From NCBI GenBank assembly GCA_034430835.1, contig DAOUDX010000005.1:1-18445 (forward strand): a stretch of DNA of 18,445 nt, given 5' to 3'. The notes beneath the pieces were generated by a model. That model saw only the letters and a program-made list of their open reading frames with translations, was not told the DNA's origin and made no database searches. This DNA is from JAFGED01 sp034430835 (lineage in GTDB: Bacteria > Chloroflexota > Anaerolineae > B4-G1). Position 1 is the stretch's first letter; each line of letters begins with the position of its first letter. Of the stretch, positions 15,017 through 18,445 are shown piece by piece. Both the position numbers and the translations under genes were made by a program.

Positions 15017-16450
15017 ATGTCTAGATTGTCCAGGAATCAGAAACTTGTCGTCGTCCTGATGGGCGTCGCCGACCTGATCGTGATGTTGCTTCTATGCGTG
15101 GCCGTCGTTTTCAGCCTGCAGGCCCTTCCCCAGACTCAAGGGCAGGCAGCGGTGCCGAAGACGGGGTCGATCAGTATCGCCAGCCGCACGCCCATCCCCA
15201 CCTGGACGCCGGAACCGACATCGACGCCCTACGTGCGCCTGACGGCGACGCTGAAGCCGCTGCGCGATGAGGACGCGGCCTTACTGGACCAAGTCGAGTG
15301 GGACGTTGCGACGTTGCGCGGACTGCACCCGCAATACTCCGTCGCTCGATGGAAGATCTCCACGGTGCAACTGCGGCGACGATTCGTCGATACGTTCCTC
15401 GGCGAAGATGCAGTGGAAGAGGCCCGTGCTCAGGTGCTCGTCCTATCTACTCTGGATTTTATGTCCCCTAGCGTCGATCTGCTCAAGTTGTGGGAGGAGG
15501 GTTTTGCCGAGGGCATCGCGGGCTTTTATCTGCCCGAGACTGAGGAGATCTATATCATCAGCAATGACTACGCCGTTGGCGCGTTGGAGCGCGTGATTTA
15601 CGCCCACGAGTTCGGGCACGCCCTGCAGGATCAGCATTTTGACCTGGAGACGCTGGGACTCGACGTGACGGGGGGGCTGGAATCCACCGATCGTCTCTTG
15701 GGCATCAAAGGCCTCGTCGAGGGAGATGCCACGCTGATCGAGGAGCAGTACGTCTTCCAGCACTTCACGCTGGCGGACGCTGTGGAGGTCCTGAACAAGA
15801 TCTCTAGGGGGATATACCTTAGCGACCAGTCAGAGCCGGTCCCTCGCGTGCTTGGCGAGCTGTCCGCATTCCCCTACGTCAGCGGCAGGGAGTTCGTTGG
15901 GACGCTTTACGATCGGGGGGGATGGCAGGCGGTCGATGCGGCTTTTGCCAATCCTCCCGCGTCCACCGAGCACATCATGCACCCGGAGCGTTATCTGGCC
16001 GGCGACCAGCCGGTTCCGGTGGCCTCGATTCCCCTGACGGATACCCTCGGCAGCGACTGGCGCCTGATCTACGACGACACGGGCGGCGAGCTTCTCCTGG
16101 GGCTGTACCTGGAGAACCATCTCAGCGCCGCGCGGGCATCTGTGGCTGCGGAGGGCTGGGGAGGGGATCGCTGCGTCGTCTATTACAGCGAAACCACCGA
16201 GGAGACAGTGCTGGCGTGGATTATCGTGTGGGACACGGCGGCCGATGCAGGTGAGTTCTTCAGCGCCTACGAGGATTATGCCGACGCCCGGTTCGGCCAT
16301 GCAGCCGACGAGACCACCGCCGATGGCTGGACGTGTTGGGGCGGGTACGATGCCCTGTGCGTCACCAGGGAGGGAGACAGAGTCACCTTGGTCATCGGCC
16401 CCGACCGGGGGATCGTCGATCAGGTGCTCGCTGCCGTCTCTCCCGAATAG
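15017..16450 (+). CDS. Membrane-anchored gluzincin-like metallopeptidase (477 aa)
   Basis: It has the same layout as the preceding gene: a membrane span at about 8-34, a TPIPTWTPEPTSTPY linker, then a large domain exposed outside the cell. HEFGH at residues 197-201 within VIYAHEFGHALQDQHFDL is the zinc-binding HExxH. GLVEGDATLIEEQY (Glu in VEGDA at about 235) is the likely third ligand. I do not recognise a named family; it resembles uncharacterised HExxH proteins of Chloroflexota. I chose the ATG at 15017 over the in-frame ATG at 15011. AGAGG at 15006-15010 is then properly spaced, and the N-terminus (MSRLSRNQ) matches the paralog (MSGLSRQE). The pair arose by tandem duplication and is the end of the operon. 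The target is unknown. Confidence 0.82.
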   Translation: MSRLSRNQKLVVVLMGVADLIVMLLLCVAVVFSLQALPQTQGQAAVPKTGSISIASRTPIPTWTPEPTSTPYVRLTATLKPLRDEDAALLDQVEWDVATLRGLHPQYSVARWKISTVQLRRRFVDTFLGEDAVEEARAQVLVLSTLDFMSPSVDLLKLWEEGFAEGIAGFYLPETEEIYIISNDYAVGALERVIYAHEFGHALQDQHFDLETLGLDVTGGLESTDRLLGIKGLVEGDATLIEEQYVFQHFTLADAVEVLNKISRGIYLSDQSEPVPRVLGELSAFPYVSGREFVGTLYDRGGWQAVDAAFANPPASTEHIMHPERYLAGDQPVPVASIPLTDTLGSDWRLIYDDTGGELLLGLYLENHLSAARASVAAEGWGGDRCVVYYSETTEETVLAWIIVWDTAADAGEFFSAYEDYADARFGHAADETTADGWTCWGGYDALCVTREGDRVTLVIGPDRGIVDQVLAAVSPE

Positions 16451-16476
16451 AGACGGGCGTGCTCGTGTGCAGGCGG

Positions 16477-17097
16477 CTATGTGGATTGCTCATTCATCTG
16501 TTTGGTTTGCAAGCGTTCCAGTTCGCTCCGGAGTGACCACTTACACTTGCGGCACAGAGGTGAATCCCCGGTTATCTCGGAGAAGCCAACTGGCTTGTAG
16601 GCATACAGTCCACAAAGGGTTCGCGCTTCTCCAACCCTCAGAATATGTCGCTTGCTACCGGTCTTGCCTACGAAGGATCTGAACCTGTTCTCTTTCTTTC
16701 GGAAGTCCACTATCAGGGTATGCTTCCGCGAGTTGCATTCTCTGCATAGCGGTTGTATATTGTCAATCGAATGTTTCCCCTCTTCACTCAGTGGAGTCAC
16801 ATGGTCGGCAGTGAGAGCAAGCCTTCCCCCACAGCATAGGCACCGCCCTCCGTACTGCTCGCACAGATCTTCGAAATCCTCGTCGGTGAACCCAGGCCCT
16901 GCTTCGCTCTCAAGCGCCCGTCGTCTTTGTGCTACTCGCTGCCACTTGGCACGCGGATCTCGGTGGATCGCGACTGTACAGGGTGGTTCGGAAATCTGTC
17001 TTGAGTTGCCTTGCTTCAAAGCGCGCCCAATGGCGGTTGCGAGTCTGGAGAATAGACCCTTTGATGCCTTCTCAGCCTTAGTATTCAGATTCTCCAT
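16477..17097 (-). CDS. HNH endonuclease with extra C-terminal zinc-like site (206 aa)
   Basis: The centre carries a zinc-supported HNH fold: C86/C89 in RCLCCGG, the DHV at 98-100 (His99 general base), IDNIQPLC (Asn113), the CREC pair C118/C121, and H126. The C-terminal 55 residues hold H151, C162 in ARTLCG and C182/C185 in CRKC, a second His-Cys-Cys-Cys set. It resembles small actinobacterial/phage zinc domains with H...TLCG...CxxC (recalled resemblance). The N-terminal 80 residues are basic and unassigned. The frame is open further upstream, but the ATG at 17097 has GGGAGA before it and lies 20 bases inside the parB 3' end. GC is low (29 of 60 in 16681-16740) compared with parB, pointing to acquisition. 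It could be a homing-type or defence nuclease; the substrate is unknown. Confidence 0.85.
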   Translation of the reverse strand: MENLNTKAEKASKGLFSRLATAIGRALKQGNSRQISEPPCTVAIHRDPRAKWQRVAQRRRALESEAGPGFTDEDFEDLCEQYGGRCLCCGGRLALTADHVTPLSEEGKHSIDNIQPLCRECNSRKHTLIVDFRKKENRFRSFVGKTGSKRHILRVGEARTLCGLYAYKPVGFSEITGDSPLCRKCKWSLRSELERLQTKQMNEQST

Positions 17098-18148
17098 TCG
17101 CTCTCCCGACGATGCGCTCGTAGATGCGGTGCAGATCCTCGTCGGACTCGAAGCGGACAACGAGTTCCCCCGCTCCCTCCCTGTTGCGCACCAATTTAAC
17201 CTCGGCCTCCAGCGCTCTGCGAAAGTCGCTTTCCAGGGATTTCGTCTCGGCCTTGCGCGCGCTTGTGCCTTCGGAAGGTCTGCGTGCGGGCTCCTGTTGC
17301 GGCTCAAGCCATCTCCGCACCAGCTCTTCCGTCTGCACCACGCTGTAGGCCTGCTTGACGACAGTACGGAGAGCAGCCTCTTGCCTCTCGGCGTTTTCCA
17401 GCTTCGCGAGCGCCTGGGCATGCCCCACCTCGATCTTGCCCTCCAGCAATCTCGTCTTGACTCTGGGGGCCAGCTCCGGTACCCGGAGCGCGTTGACCAG
17501 GTCTTCCGTCTGTCGTACGTTCAGCCCTTGCGTCAGGATAGCTCCGAGGGCGGCTTCCTGCTCCTCGACTTTCAGGCCCAGCAGCGCACGGGCGTGCCCC
17601 TCGCTGATCTTGTCCGCCAGCAACGCTTCCTGCACCGAGTGGGCGGCCTTTAGCAGCCGCAGTGTGTTGGTGACCGCTGCCCGGCTCTTGCCCACGCGTT
17701 TCGCCACCTGGTCTTGTGTCAAGCCGAACCCTTCGGTCAAGTGGCGGTAGGCCAAAGCCTCTTCCAGCGCGTTCAAGTCAGACCGCTGGACGTTCTCCAC
17801 CAGCGCCAGCTCCAGCATCTCGCTGGGGACCACATCCTTCACGATGACAGGGACAGTGGATAGGCCGGCCAGCCGGGAGGCGCGCCAGCGCCGCTCGCCG
17901 GCGATCAGTTGGTAGCCGTCGTCCGCCTGGGTGACGATGAGGGGTTGAATGATGCCGTGCTCCTCAATGGAAGCGGCCAACTCCACCAGGTCTTGATCGC
18001 GGATCGGCGAGCGCGGCTGATGGGGGTTAGGCTTGATGGATATGAGTGGAACTTCTGTTACCCCCTGTGCGCTCACTGGCGCTTCCCCCTCTGCCGGTGG
18101 GATCAGTGCGTCCAGTCCTTTTCCTAGCCCGCTCTTGCGCCGTGTCAT
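17078..18148 (-). CDS. parB: Chromosome-partitioning protein ParB (356 aa)
   Basis: A CTP-dependent DNA clamp that loads at parS and works with ParA in origin segregation. Visible features are the N-terminal ParA-contact motif RRKSGLGKGLDALIP, I-x-PNPHQPR (38-46), the CTP-binding GERRWRA (84-90) and ENVQRSDLNALEEA (118-131). The helix-turn-helix is at about 143-165 (LTQDQVAKRVGKSRAAVTNTLRLL) and the C-terminal dimer domain ends SDEDLHRIYERIVG. It is longer than the usual 280-300 residues because the post-HTH segment occurs twice (172-224 and 230-283). GAGG precedes the ATG. It lies 30 bases after parA and overlaps the HNH gene by 20 bases. Confidence 0.95.
   Translation of the reverse strand: MTRRKSGLGKGLDALIPPAEGEAPVSAQGVTEVPLISIKPNPHQPRSPIRDQDLVELAASIEEHGIIQPLIVTQADDGYQLIAGERRWRASRLAGLSTVPVIVKDVVPSEMLELALVENVQRSDLNALEEALAYRHLTEGFGLTQDQVAKRVGKSRAAVTNTLRLLKAAHSVQEALLADKISEGHARALLGLKVEEQEAALGAILTQGLNVRQTEDLVNALRVPELAPRVKTRLLEGKIEVGHAQALAKLENAERQEAALRTVVKQAYSVVQTEELVRRWLEPQQEPARRPSEGTSARKAETKSLESDFRRALEAEVKLVRNREGAGELVVRFESDEDLHRIYERIVGRANGESEY
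17300..17635 (-). repeat. Internal tandem duplication within parB
   Basis: ParB residues 172-224 and 230-283 are two copies of one unit of about 54 residues with a 58-residue period. The matching segments are LLADKISEGHARALLGL with LLEGKIEVGHAQALAKL, EEQEAALGAILTQGLNV with ERQEAALRTVVKQAYSV, and RQTEDLVNAL with VQTEELVRRW. Standard ParB has one such unit between the helix-turn-helix and the C-terminal domain. Divergence between the copies shows that the duplication is old. Confidence 0.8.
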
Positions 18149-18178
18149 CGTTTACCTCGCTCCGATAGTTGGCGGCTG

Positions 18179-18445
18179 TTATTCCTGTTGCCGCAGTTTT
18201 CTGTCGCCTTTCAACAACTCTTGCGCCAGCGCCTCGTAGGCCAGCGCCCCTGCCGAGCCGGGAGCGTAGGATGTGATCGGCTCGCCGTAGCTGGGGGCCT
18301 CGCTCAGGCGCACGCTGCGCGGGATGATGGTGTTGAAGACGCGCTTTGGGAAATGACACCGTGTCTCCTCGACGACCTGCCATGAGAGGGTCGTGCGCGT
18401 GTCGTACATCGTCATCACCAGCCCGCGCAGCACCAGCCTGGGATT
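18179..18445 (-). CDS. parA: ParA/Soj ATPase, C-terminal part (cut by the window edge)
   Basis: The last 88 residues are visible, from NPRLVLRGLVMTMYDTRT to the stop at 18179. The segments L-x-GLVMTMYDTRT, HFPKRVFNTIIPRSVRLSEAPSYGEPI and YAPGSAGALAYEALAQELL are characteristic of chromosomal ParA (Soj), a deviant-Walker ATPase that forms gradients on the nucleoid. The Walker A half lies beyond the window. It is followed by parB after 30 bases, so this is the normal parA-parB order. Confidence 0.94.
   Translation of the reverse strand, partial: NPRLVLRGLVMTMYDTRTTLSWQVVEETRCHFPKRVFNTIIPRSVRLSEAPSYGEPITSYAPGSAGALAYEALAQELLKGDRKLRQQE

Noticed and set aside
16451..16476. Terminator between the convergent peptidase and HNH genes
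   Set aside because: The 26-base gap contains no convincing stem followed by a T-run.
18060..18100. CCCCCTCTGCC in parB as another copy of the sbcC palindrome
   Set aside because: Only the first half matches and the G-rich partner arm is missing. It encodes a normal N-terminal ParB linker (PPAEGEAP).

Overview
The window looks like chromosomal DNA of a high-GC Chloroflexota (Anaerolineae-like) bacterium. This rests on inference from three things. Two extracytoplasmic proteins carry the W-T-P-E-P-T type linkers common in that group. A DUF5679 mini-protein is present. A 10-kb same-strand run joins hisS, nadK, recN and an SbcC-type ATPase. No rRNA, tRNA, CRISPR array or recognisable transposase is visible.

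Left part (1-1143): a low-GC stretch with no gene I can assign, then a 51-residue DUF5679 zinc-ribbon gene with a perfect Shine-Dalgarno, inverted repeats, and the degraded remains of a tetratricopeptide-like gene. Next (1144-3757, minus strand) is a very tightly packed three-gene unit of lower GC than the backbone. It encodes an AAA_21/OLD-like ATPase, a DUF4276 protein with TOPRIM-like motifs (broken by a one-base frameshift as read here), and a patatin-like phospholipase. ATPase plus TOPRIM pairs are an anti-phage architecture, so this is the best candidate for an undescribed system. After it (3888-6341, minus) is a large secreted lipoprotein that fuses a GH113-like glycosidase barrel to a ten-repeat beta-propeller.

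Centre (6440-16450, plus): divergent promoters drive the lipoprotein gene (apparently leaderless) and a compact operon. Its order is hisS, nadK, a B-box zinc-finger membrane protein, recN, sbcC and two paralogous membrane-anchored metallopeptidase-like proteins. Several stops and starts overlap as ATGA. RecN and the SbcC-like protein each carry a short in-frame insertion made of simple or palindromic DNA. Of the two peptidase paralogs, the second has an intact HEFGH motif and the first has HAYDH, so the first is probably a pseudoenzyme.

Right part (16477-18445, minus): the chromosome-partitioning genes parA (3' part only) and parB. ParB contains an internal tandem duplication of about 54 residues. 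A lower-GC HNH endonuclease gene overlaps the 3' end of parB by 20 bases and carries an extra C-terminal His/Cys zinc-like site. The peptidase operon and the par-HNH genes converge with 26 bases between them.
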